DNA of 64,000 nucleotides, taken from contig CAUJHV010000005.1 of assembly GCA_963205115.1 (NCBI GenBank), positions 1 through 64,000 on the forward strand. The letters run 5' to 3'. This DNA is from Pseudomonadota bacterium (GTDB lineage Bacteria > Pseudomonadota > Gammaproteobacteria > Burkholderiales > Burkholderiaceae_C). This document shows positions 57,754-64,000 of the stretch, one piece after another. A program made the translations under genes and the position numbers. Within the stretch, counting starts at the first letter, position 1. Every line of letters begins with the position of its first letter. The notes beneath the pieces were generated by a model. It was not told the DNA's origin and did no database searches. It saw only the letters and a list, made by a program, of their open reading frames with translations.

Positions 57754-57781
57754 ACGTGGGGCTCCCGACGTCAATTGCAAG
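57754..57781 (-). promoter_or_regulatory. Sigma-32 (heat-shock) promoter of lon
   Basis: On the minus strand CTTGCAA (57775-57781) and CCCCACGT (57754-57761) are separated by 13 bases. The consensus is CTTGAAA-N13-15-CCCCATNT, so six of seven bases match in the -35 and six of seven defined bases match in the -10. It lies about 100 bases upstream of the lon start, and lon is a classic sigma-32 target. Confidence 0.7.
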
Positions 57782-57817
57782 GGATGGCGCGGCGGGCGTC
57801 ATCCCCAGGGGACATCA

Positions 57818-59089
57818 TCAGGCGCTGGCCTTGGCTTGTTCCCGGTAGACGAGCAGGGGTTTGCCCCCTTCTTCGACGATGTGCTCGTCGACAACGACCT
57901 TGGCCACGCCATCCAGATTGGGCAGATCGAACATGGTGTCGATCAGCGAATGTTCGACGATCGAACGCAGGCCCCGCGCGCCGGTCTTGCGCGCCAGCGC
58001 CTTGCGTGCGATGGCGGCGAGCGCCGAGGGACGGATTTCGAGTTCGACCCCGTCCATGCCGAAGAGTTTCTGGTATTGCTTGAGCAGCGCGTTTTTCGGC
58101 TGCGTCAGGATCTGCACCAGCGCGTCTTCGGTCAGCTCGCCCAGCGTGGCCACGACCGGCAGGCGGCCGACCAGTTCGGGGATCAGGCCGAACTTGATCA
58201 GGTCCTCGGGCTCGACCTCGCGGAACATCTCGGAGACACGCTTCTCGGTCTTGCTGTGCACGGTGGCGGCAAAACCGATGCCCGACTTCTCGGTGCGGTT
58301 CTGGATGACCTTCTCGAGGCCATCGAAGGCACCGCCGCAGATGAACAGGATGTTGGTCGTGTCGATCTGCAGGAAGTCCTGGTTCGGATGCTTGCGCCCG
58401 CCCTGCGGCGGCACGCTGGCCATCGTGCCGTAGACCAGCTTCAGCAGCGCCTGCTGCACGCCCTCGCCCGAGACATCACGCGTGATGCTGGGGTTGTCGG
58501 CCTTGCGGCTGATCTTGTCGATCTCGTCGATGTAGACGATGCCGCGCTGCGCGCGTTCGACGTCGTAATTGCAGTTCTGCAGCAGCTTCTGGATGATGTT
58601 CTCGACGTCCTCACCCACGTAGCCGGCTTCGGTCAGCGTGGTGGCGTCGGCGATCACGAAAGGCACGTTCAGCAGGCGCGCCAGCGTCTGCGCCAGCAAC
58701 GTCTTGCCCGAGCCGGTGGGGCCGATCAGCAGGATGTTGCTCTTGCTGAGCTCGACCTCGTCCTTCGAGCCGCCCATGTGCTTAAGGCGCTTGTAGTGGT
58801 TGTAGACCGCCACGGCCAGCGTGCGCTTGGCCGGTTCCTGGCCGATCACGTACTGGTCGAGGCTGCCCTTGATCTCGGACGGCGTGGGCAGGTCGGACTT
58901 CGGCGCCTTGGTCGGGCCGCCATCGGCGGGAACCTCGTCGCGGATGATGTCGTTGCACAGCTCGATGCACTCATCGCAGATGAAGACCGATGGTCCCGCG
59001 ATGAGTTTTTTCACCTCGTGCTGGCTCTTGCCGCAGAAAGAGCAGTACAGGACTTTTTCGCCTGACGAGGAGCCTTTTTTGTCGGCCAT
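57818..59089 (-). CDS. clpX: ClpX ATPase subunit
   Basis: A 423-residue AAA+ unfoldase that feeds proteins to ClpP. The N-terminal zinc domain has Cys16, Cys19, Cys38 and Cys41. Walker A is GPTGSGKT (123-130) and Walker B is IVYIDEIDK. The ClpP-docking IGF loop is present as SGIGFAA, so it should work with ClpP. The clpP gene, usually directly upstream of clpX, is not there; the upstream neighbour is a divergent hydrogenase operon. Followed by lon after 162 bases. Confidence 0.97.
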   Translation of the reverse strand: MADKKGSSSGEKVLYCSFCGKSQHEVKKLIAGPSVFICDECIELCNDIIRDEVPADGGPTKAPKSDLPTPSEIKGSLDQYVIGQEPAKRTLAVAVYNHYKRLKHMGGSKDEVELSKSNILLIGPTGSGKTLLAQTLARLLNVPFVIADATTLTEAGYVGEDVENIIQKLLQNCNYDVERAQRGIVYIDEIDKISRKADNPSITRDVSGEGVQQALLKLVYGTMASVPPQGGRKHPNQDFLQIDTTNILFICGGAFDGLEKVIQNRTEKSGIGFAATVHSKTEKRVSEMFREVEPEDLIKFGLIPELVGRLPVVATLGELTEDALVQILTQPKNALLKQYQKLFGMDGVELEIRPSALAAIARKALARKTGARGLRSIVEHSLIDTMFDLPNLDGVAKVVVDEHIVEEGGKPLLVYREQAKASA

Positions 59090-59448
59090 CGAATGAAGGA
59101 TTCAGAGTGTGCAGGATTACCGGTGGATCATAGTGCAACTGCCAAAAGGCCTAAGCCGCGAAAAGAAGCCCTGCTGAAGCCCTGGCCGAGCCCCCCTGCA
59201 CCGGGCCGGAAAGACGGCTTGCAGCGGCACGCGCCAATTGGAAGGCGACCTTCCACCGCCGTGCAGCGGCCACCGGGCCACGGCGCGCAAACAGGCCCGT
59301 CGCTCCCGGGAGAAGCCCCTCGACGCTCGGTGCTTTCCCTAGAAGTGCGTTTCCAGGCACGGCATTTGTTTACAGCTCCTCACGAGAAGCCGGCACACCG
59401 CCGGACCACGGACAGGCCGGGCGGGCCTGCGACGCGAGGAGACAAGCG
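59090..59448. other. 359-base divergent region between clpX and the hydrogenase genes
   Basis: No coding frame or clpP remnant was found. Towards clpX (minus strand) TATGAT at 59127-59132 could be a -10, but no good -35 is spaced to it. Towards the hydrogenase genes a sigma-54-like element lies at 59355-59370, and GAGGAG at 59436-59441 is the ribosome site of the small-subunit gene. Confidence 0.5.
59355..59370 (+). promoter_or_regulatory. Sigma-54-like promoter for the hydrogenase operon
   Basis: AGGCACG-GCAT-TTGTT compared with the consensus TGGCACG-N4-TTGCW. The GG at 59356-59357 and the -12 dinucleotide at 59368-59369 have the required ten bases between them, but the -12 GC is GT here. 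Hydrogenase operons of Ralstonia and other Proteobacteria are sigma-54 dependent, which makes the site plausible. The leader would be about 65 bases. Confidence 0.4.
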
Positions 59449-60513
59449 ATGGAAACGTTCTACGAGGTCATGCGGCGCCAGGGCATCAGCAAGCGCAGCT
59501 TCCTCAAATACTGCTCCCTGACCGCGACGTCGCTGGGCCTGGGCCCGGCGTTCGTGCCGCGCATCGCCCACGCGATGGAAACCAAGCCGCGCACGCCGGT
59601 GATCTGGGTCAGCGGACTGGAATGCACCTGCTGCTCGGAGAGCTTCATCCGCAGCGCGCACCCGCTGGCCAAGGACGTGGTCCTGTCGATGATCTCGCTG
59701 GACTACAACGAGGTGCTCATGGCCGCCGCCGGCCACCACGTCGAAGAAGCGCTGGAAGAGGCGCGCCAGAAGCACAAGGGCAACTACATCCTGGCCGTCG
59801 AGGGCAACCCGCCGCTCAACGAGGACGGCATGTACTGCATCATCGGCGGCAAGCCCTTCGTCGAGCAGCTCAAGACCTATGCGGCCGACGCCAAGGCCGT
59901 CATCGCCTGGGGCGCCTGCGCCTCCTGGGGCTGCGTGCAGGCCGCCAAGCCCAACCCCACGCAGGCGGTGCCGATCCACAAGGTCATCACCGACAAGCCC
60001 ATCATCAAGGTGCCGGGCTGCCCGCCCATCGCTGAAGTGATGACGGCGGTGGTCACCTACATGCTGACCTTCGACCGCATCCCCGAGCTGGACCGCATGG
60101 GCCGCCCGAAGATGTTCTACGGCCAGCGCATCCACGACAAGTGCTACCGCCGCGGCCACTTCGACGCAGGCCAGTTCGTCGAGCACTGGGACGACGAAGG
60201 CGCGCGCAAGGGCTACTGCCTCTACAAGGTCGGCTGCAAGGGCCCCACGACCTACAACGCCTGCTCCACCACGCGCTGGAACGGTGGCGTGAGTTTCCCC
60301 ATCGGCTCGGGCCACGGCTGCATCGGCTGCTCGGAAGACGGCTTCTGGGACAAGGGCTCGTTCTACGACCGCCTGACCGGCATCAACGCGTTCGGCGTCG
60401 AGAGCAATGCCGACAAGGTCGGCGGCACGGCGGCCGGCGTGGTGGGTGCGGCGGTGGCTGCGCATGCCGCCGTCAGCGCCATCAAGCGCGCGAGCTCGAA
60501 GGACAACGGCTGA
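59449..60513 (+). CDS. hyaA: [NiFe] hydrogenase small subunit, oxygen-tolerant group 1d
   Basis: The 354-residue electron-transfer subunit (HyaA/HoxK/HupS) of a membrane-bound uptake hydrogenase. A Tat-type signal covers residues 1-42 (SKRSFLKYC, with Lys-Arg instead of Arg-Arg; cleavage after RIAHA). In mature numbering the six proximal-cluster cysteines are 17, 19, 20, 115, 120 and 149 ([18 protein letters not shown]), the same numbers as in E. coli Hyd-1. The two extra cysteines 19 and 120 define the [4Fe-3S] cluster of oxygen-tolerant enzymes. Distal and medial cluster ligands are in [27 protein letters not shown] and GHGCIGC. A C-terminal hydrophobic helix (~325-345) anchors it in the membrane. 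First gene of the operon. Confidence 0.97.
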   Translation: METFYEVMRRQGISKRSFLKYCSLTATSLGLGPAFVPRIAHAMETKPRTPVIWVSGLECTCCSESFIRSAHPLAKDVVLSMISLDYNEVLMAAAGHHVEEALEEARQKHKGNYILAVEGNPPLNEDGMYCIIGGKPFVEQLKTYAADAKAVIAWGACASWGCVQAAKPNPTQAVPIHKVITDKPIIKVPGCPPIAEVMTAVVTYMLTFDRIPELDRMGRPKMFYGQRIHDKCYRRGHFDAGQFVEHWDDEGARKGYCLYKVGCKGPTTYNACSTTRWNGGVSFPIGSGHGCIGCSEDGFWDKGSFYDRLTGINAFGVESNADKVGGTAAGVVGAAVAAHAAVSAIKRASSKDNG

Positions 60514-60534
60514 GGCCGCAGCGGAGAACACACC

Positions 60535-62334
60535 ATGGCCAGCTACGAAACCCAGGGCTTCAAGCTCGACAACGCCGGCAAGCGCGTCGTCGTCGATCCC
60601 GTCACGCGCATCGAGGGCCACCTGCGGGTGGAAGTGAACCTCGACGACAAGAACGTCATCCGCAATGCGGTCAGCACCGGCACGATGTGGCGCGGGCTGG
60701 AAGTCATCCTCAAGGGCCGCGACCCGCGCGATGCCTGGGCCTTCACCGAGCGCATTTGCGGCGTGTGCACGGGCACGCATGCGCTGACATCTGTGCGCGC
60801 GGTGGAGGACGCGCTGGGCATCCAGATCCCGGCCAACGCCAACATCATCCGCAACATCATGCAGCTGAACCTCCAGGTGCATGACCACCTGGTCCACTTC
60901 TACCACCTGCATGCGCTGGACTGGGTGGACGTGGTCAGCGCGCTGAAGGCCGACCCCAAGCGAACCAGCGAACTGGCGCAGAGCATCTCGTCGTGGCCGC
61001 TGTCCTCGCCCGGCTACTTCCGTGATCTGCAGCTGCGCCTGAAGAAGTTCGTCGAAAGCGGCCAGCTCGGCCCCTTCGCGCACGGCTACTGGGGCAACCC
61101 GGCCTACAAGCTGCCGCCCGAGGCCAACCTGATGGCCGTGGCGCACTACCTGGAGGCGCTGGATTTCCAGAAGGAGATCGTCAAGATCCACACCATCTTC
61201 GGCGGCAAGAACCCGCACCCGAACTGGCTGGTGGGCGGCGTTCCCTGCCCCATCAACCTGGACCATGTAGGTGCCGTGGGCGCACTCAACATGGAGCGCC
61301 TGAACCAGGTGAAGTACATCCTGGACCGCACGAAGGAATTCATCGACCAGGTCTACATCCCGGACATCCTGGCCATCGGCGGCATGTACAAGGACTGGCT
61401 GCACGGCGGCGGCTTGTCCGGCAAGAGCATGCTCAGCTACGGCGATCTGCCGGACAAGGCCAACGACCACAGCGCGGGCAACCTGATGCTGCCGCGCGGC
61501 GCCATCATCAATGGCGACCTGTCGAAGATCCACGAGGTGGACGTGCGCGACCCCGCGCAGGTGCAGGAGTTCGTCACGCACAGCTGGTACAAGTACGCCG
61601 ACGAGACCCAGGGCCTGCACCCCTGGGACGGCGTCACCGAGCCGAACTACAAGCCCGAAGGCCCCAACTTCAAGGGCAAGCGCAACGCGATCGAGCAGCT
61701 CGACGAAAGCGCCAAGTACTCGTGGATCAAGGCCCCGCGCTGGCGCGGCCACGCGATGGAAGTCGGCCCGCTGTCGCGCATGGTCATCGGCTACCTCAAG
61801 CCCAAGGAGTTTCCGTGGATCAAGCAGACGATCGACGCGGTGCTCAAGCAGCTGGATGTGCCCGTCACGGCGCTGTTCTCGACGCTCGGCCGCACCGCGG
61901 CGCGCGCCATCGAGGCCCAGTACTGCTCGGACTTGCAGCTGCGTGAATACGGCCGTCTGATCGCCAACATCAAGGCCGGCGACACCGCCACCGCCAACGT
62001 CGACAAGTGGGAGCCGTCCACCTGGGCCAAGGAGTGCAAGGGCGTGGGCTTCACCGAAGCACCGCGCGGCGCGCTGGGCCACTGGGTGAAGATCAAGGAC
62101 GGCAAGATCGACAACTACCAGTGCGTGGTGCCCACCACCTGGAACGGCAGCCCGCGCGACCACAAGGGCCAGATCGGCGCCTTCGAGGCCAGCCTGATGA
62201 ACACGCCCGTGGCCAAGGCGGACCAGCCGCTCGAGATCCTGCGCACGATCCATTCCTTCGATCCGTGCCTGGCCTGCTCGACCCACGTGATGTCACCCGA
62301 CGGCCAGGAGATGGCCGCCGTGACGGTGCGCTGA
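60535..62334 (+). CDS. hyaB: [NiFe] hydrogenase large subunit
   Basis: The 599-residue catalytic subunit carrying the NiFe(CN)2CO centre. The ligands are Cys75 and Cys78 in [10 protein letters not shown], and Cys578 and Cys581 in [15 protein letters not shown] near residue 25 is also conserved. The maturation protease should cut after His584 and remove the 15-residue tail [15 protein letters not shown]. It starts 21 bases after hyaA. The mature subunit is exported together with HyaA by the Tat signal of HyaA. Confidence 0.97.
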   Translation: MASYETQGFKLDNAGKRVVVDPVTRIEGHLRVEVNLDDKNVIRNAVSTGTMWRGLEVILKGRDPRDAWAFTERICGVCTGTHALTSVRAVEDALGIQIPANANIIRNIMQLNLQVHDHLVHFYHLHALDWVDVVSALKADPKRTSELAQSISSWPLSSPGYFRDLQLRLKKFVESGQLGPFAHGYWGNPAYKLPPEANLMAVAHYLEALDFQKEIVKIHTIFGGKNPHPNWLVGGVPCPINLDHVGAVGALNMERLNQVKYILDRTKEFIDQVYIPDILAIGGMYKDWLHGGGLSGKSMLSYGDLPDKANDHSAGNLMLPRGAIINGDLSKIHEVDVRDPAQVQEFVTHSWYKYADETQGLHPWDGVTEPNYKPEGPNFKGKRNAIEQLDESAKYSWIKAPRWRGHAMEVGPLSRMVIGYLKPKEFPWIKQTIDAVLKQLDVPVTALFSTLGRTAARAIEAQYCSDLQLREYGRLIANIKAGDTATANVDKWEPSTWAKECKGVGFTEAPRGALGHWVKIKDGKIDNYQCVVPTTWNGSPRDHKGQIGAFEASLMNTPVAKADQPLEILRTIHSFDPCLACSTHVMSPDGQEMAAVTVR

Positions 62335-62359
62335 ACCAACGATCCGAGGAGACACACCC

Positions 62360-62644
62360 ATGACCGCATTCCGCCATCTGCGCGCCACACTGGCCACTAC
62401 CGCCCTGGCCGTTGCCAGCAGCGGCACCTGGGCCCACACGGGCCACGGGCACGACGACTTCGGCAGCCTCGACGGCCTGCTGCACGCCATGAGCGAACCC
62501 GACCACCTGGCGATGCTGGCCGCCGGCGTGGCCTTCACCGCCTGGCTGGCGCCACGTGTGCTGCGCGCCATCCGGCGGCTGCTGCAACTGCGCCGCGAGC
62601 GTCGGCAAGCCGCCGCCGTCGCCCGCACACAAGACCTCGCCTGA
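62360..62644 (+). CDS. Short HupE-like protein in the hydrogenase operon
   Basis: A 94-residue protein. A signal peptide ends near GTWA; the mature part starts with a His-rich HTGHGHDDFG and continues GLLHAMSEPDHLAMLAAGV, which resembles the N-terminal motif of HupE/UreJ nickel permeases (HPG...H-D-F...GFLHP...G-DH-LAM-A-GL). Full HupE proteins have ~190 residues and several membrane helices; this one has a single helix (~50-67) and an Arg-rich tail. It sits between the large-subunit and cytochrome genes, each about 25 bases away, so it is part of the operon. It may bind nickel or assist the membrane complex, but its function is not established. Confidence 0.75.
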   Translation: MTAFRHLRATLATTALAVASSGTWAHTGHGHDDFGSLDGLLHAMSEPDHLAMLAAGVAFTAWLAPRVLRAIRRLLQLRRERRQAAAVARTQDLA

Positions 62645-62666
62645 CCGGCAGCAACAGGGGATCCGC

Positions 62667-63398
62667 ATGAGTTCCTCCCACACCCCGGACATGGCCGACA
62701 TCACCGGCATGGACCCGGCCGCCGTGGCCGCGGCGCCGCAGGTGCACGCGGTCTACGTCTACGAAGCCCCCGTGCGCCTGTGGCACTGGGTCAATGCGCT
62801 GGCCATCACCGTGCTGGCCGCCACCGGCTACTTCATCGGCGCGCCGCTGCCGTCGATGCCCGGCGAGGCATCGGACCATTTTCTGATGGGCTATATCCGC
62901 TTCACGCATTTCGCCACGGGCTACGTGCTGGCCATCGGCCTGCTGGGGCGGGCGTACTGGGCGCTGGTGGGCAACCACCACGCCCGCGAGCTCTTCACGC
63001 TGCCGATCACGCGCGCCGCGTACTGGCGCGAGGTCTTCTCGATGCTGGCCTGGTACGCCTTCCTGCGGCCGCGGCCCAACCAGTATGTCGGGCACAACCC
63101 GGCGGCGCGGCTGGCCATGTTCTTCGGCTACCTGCTGCTGACGATCTTCATGATCTGCACCGGCTTTGCGCTGTACAGCGAGGGCGAAGGTGTGGGCAGC
63201 TGGCAGGACATCGCCTTCGGCTGGGTCATCCCGCTGATCGGCAGCTCGCAGCAGGTGCACAGCCTGCACCGGCTGGGCATGTGGGCGCTGGTGATCTTCG
63301 TGATGCTGCACGTCTACGCGGCAATCCGCGAAGACATCATGGGCCGCCAGAGCATCGTCAGCACGATGATCTCCGGCGTGCGCACCTTCAAGGACTGA
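62667..63398 (+). CDS. hyaC: Hydrogenase b-type cytochrome subunit
   Basis: The 243-residue membrane cytochrome b (HyaC/HoxZ/HupC) that takes electrons from the small subunit to quinone. Four membrane helices are clear, with haem-ligand histidines expected in RLWHWVNALAI (helix 1), FTHFATGYVLA (helix 2) and HSLHRLGMWALVIFVMLHVY (helices near the C-terminus). The family end GRQSIVSTMISGVRTFKD is intact. ATG 62667 is preceded by AGGGGAT. The protease gene follows after four or nineteen bases, depending on its start. Confidence 0.95.
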   Translation: MSSSHTPDMADITGMDPAAVAAAPQVHAVYVYEAPVRLWHWVNALAITVLAATGYFIGAPLPSMPGEASDHFLMGYIRFTHFATGYVLAIGLLGRAYWALVGNHHARELFTLPITRAAYWREVFSMLAWYAFLRPRPNQYVGHNPAARLAMFFGYLLLTIFMICTGFALYSEGEGVGSWQDIAFGWVIPLIGSSQQVHSLHRLGMWALVIFVMLHVYAAIREDIMGRQSIVSTMISGVRTFKD

Positions 63399-63402
63399 GG
63401 CC

Positions 63403-64000
63403 GTGGACGCGTCCGTCATGCAAACGCCGGCAGGCGCATCGGCTGACCACAGCCCGCAGGACCGCATCGTCGTGCTGGGCATCGGCAACGTGCTGTGGGC
63501 CGACGAAGGTTTTGGCGTCCGCGCAGTCGAAGCGCTGCAGGCGCGCTACCGCTTCGCCGACCATGTCGAGTTGGTCGACGGCGGCACGCAGGGTCTGTAC
63601 TTGATCCCGCAGGTCCACGCGGCGCACCGGCTGCTGATCCTGGACGCTGTCGATTACGGCCTGCCCGCGGGTACGCTGAAGCTGGTCGAAGACGACGAGG
63701 TGCCGCGCTTCCTGGGTGCCAAGAAGATGAGCCTGCACCAGACCGGCTTCCAGGAGGTGCTGGCCCTGGCGCAGCTCACGGGCGCCTATCCCGCGCAGGT
63801 GCTGCTGATCGGCTGCCAGCCCGAGGAAATCGATGATTTCGGCGGCAGCCTGCGCGACAGCGTGAAGGCCGCGCTCGAACAAGCGCTGCTGCTGGCCGTC
63901 GAGCGCCTGGCCGACTGGGGCGCCCAGCCGCAGCGTCGCGCCCAGCCGCCGGCGGCGCAGGACGCCGTGACCTCGCCGGAACTGTCGCTGGCGCGCTACG
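63403..64000 (+). CDS. hyaD: Hydrogenase maturation protease (3' end outside window)
   Basis: The nickel-dependent endopeptidase (HyaD/HoxM/HupD) that removes the large-subunit tail. The three metal ligands of the family are present: Glu in ADEGFG, Asp in ILDAVDYG and His in MSLHQTG. The N-terminal IVVLGIGNVLWADEG is diagnostic. The frame starts at GTG 63403 or ATG 63418 and remains open to the last base, already ~199 codons. Its Gln/Ala-rich end (after about residue 165) is longer than in E. coli HyaD (195 residues). Further maturation genes (hoxL/O/Q/R/T or hypABCDEF) should follow beyond the window. Confidence 0.93.
   Translation, partial: MDASVMQTPAGASADHSPQDRIVVLGIGNVLWADEGFGVRAVEALQARYRFADHVELVDGGTQGLYLIPQVHAAHRLLILDAVDYGLPAGTLKLVEDDEVPRFLGAKKMSLHQTGFQEVLALAQLTGAYPAQVLLIGCQPEEIDDFGGSLRDSVKAALEQALLLAVERLADWGAQPQRRAQPPAAQDAVTSPELSLARY

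Noticed and set aside
59127..59132. TATGAT as the clpX -10 element
   Set aside because: No acceptable -35 lies 16-18 bases upstream, so it was not listed as a promoter.
59093..59521. Plus-strand frame between clpX and hyaA as a clpP remnant or small gene
   Set aside because: Pro/Arg/Ala-rich translation with no ClpP motif (no catalytic Ser or His segments) and it runs into hyaA in another frame.

Overview
The window is high-GC DNA (about two thirds or more G+C by eye) from a betaproteobacterium, most likely order Burkholderiales. Pointers to this are a Bug/TctC-type solute-binding protein beside a CoA transferase, the dapA-bamC pair, GspA/GspB, a clpX-lon pair with tRNA-Gly and tRNA-Cys behind it, a Thauera-type KorABC 2-oxoacid oxidoreductase, and a HyaAB/HoxKG-type uptake hydrogenase. 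The assignment comes from gene content only. I see no prophage, transposase, CRISPR array or rRNA.

Layout. 1-9.5 kb: end of a sulfatase, an orphan LanC-like protein, a TDT-family transporter, a PEP-mutase/isocitrate-lyase-family enzyme, a BON lipoprotein, a methyltransferase-like lipoprotein, a ferredoxin-NADP-reductase-like flavoprotein, an AhpD-like protein, a thioredoxin-like protein, and a LysR gene divergent from argC. 9.7-15.7 kb: a 1299-residue protein of unknown function and a DUF885 lipoprotein. 15.7-22.2 kb: two small genes behind a LexA-box promoter, then thyA and folA separated by a LysR / Bug / CaiB / HMG-CoA-lyase-like cassette. 22.3-33.5 kb: DUF4337, a MetE-like enzyme, gamma-glutamyltransferase, tandem Crp-type and BTAD regulators, a secreted protein / M48 protease / lipoprotein trio, a UbiH-like hydroxylase and a glycosyltransferase. 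33.6-38.4 kb (minus): korC-korA-korB. 38.6-42.5 kb (minus): a CotH-domain lipoprotein with duplicated C-terminal modules. 42.9-49.2 kb (minus): parE-gspA-gspB-parC. 49.3-54.8 kb: dadA, a divergent MFS gene, a 55-residue membrane protein, a methyltransferase, dapA and bamC with a clear terminator. 54.9-59.1 kb (minus): tRNA-Cys, tRNA-Gly, lon (sigma-32-like promoter) and clpX. 59.4-64 kb: hydrogenase genes hyaA, hyaB, a small HupE-like gene, hyaC and the start of hyaD, running off the window.

How the genes fit together. The hydrogenase small subunit has all six cysteines of the oxygen-tolerant group 1d proximal cluster, so with its b-type cytochrome it should feed electrons from H2 into the quinone pool in air. 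KorABC has its own FAD/NADPH-type subunit, so it could couple 2-oxoacid oxidation to NADP or ferredoxin. thyA and folA form the thymidylate/folate pair.

The observation I find most likely to be new is at 16.02-16.16 kb. A near-consensus LexA box overlaps a well-spaced promoter, followed by a Shine-Dalgarno and a 28-codon reading frame for a Trp- and Arg-rich peptide, with an 83-codon gene behind it. Next in interest are the single-span HupE-like gene inside the hydrogenase operon and the 1299-residue protein.
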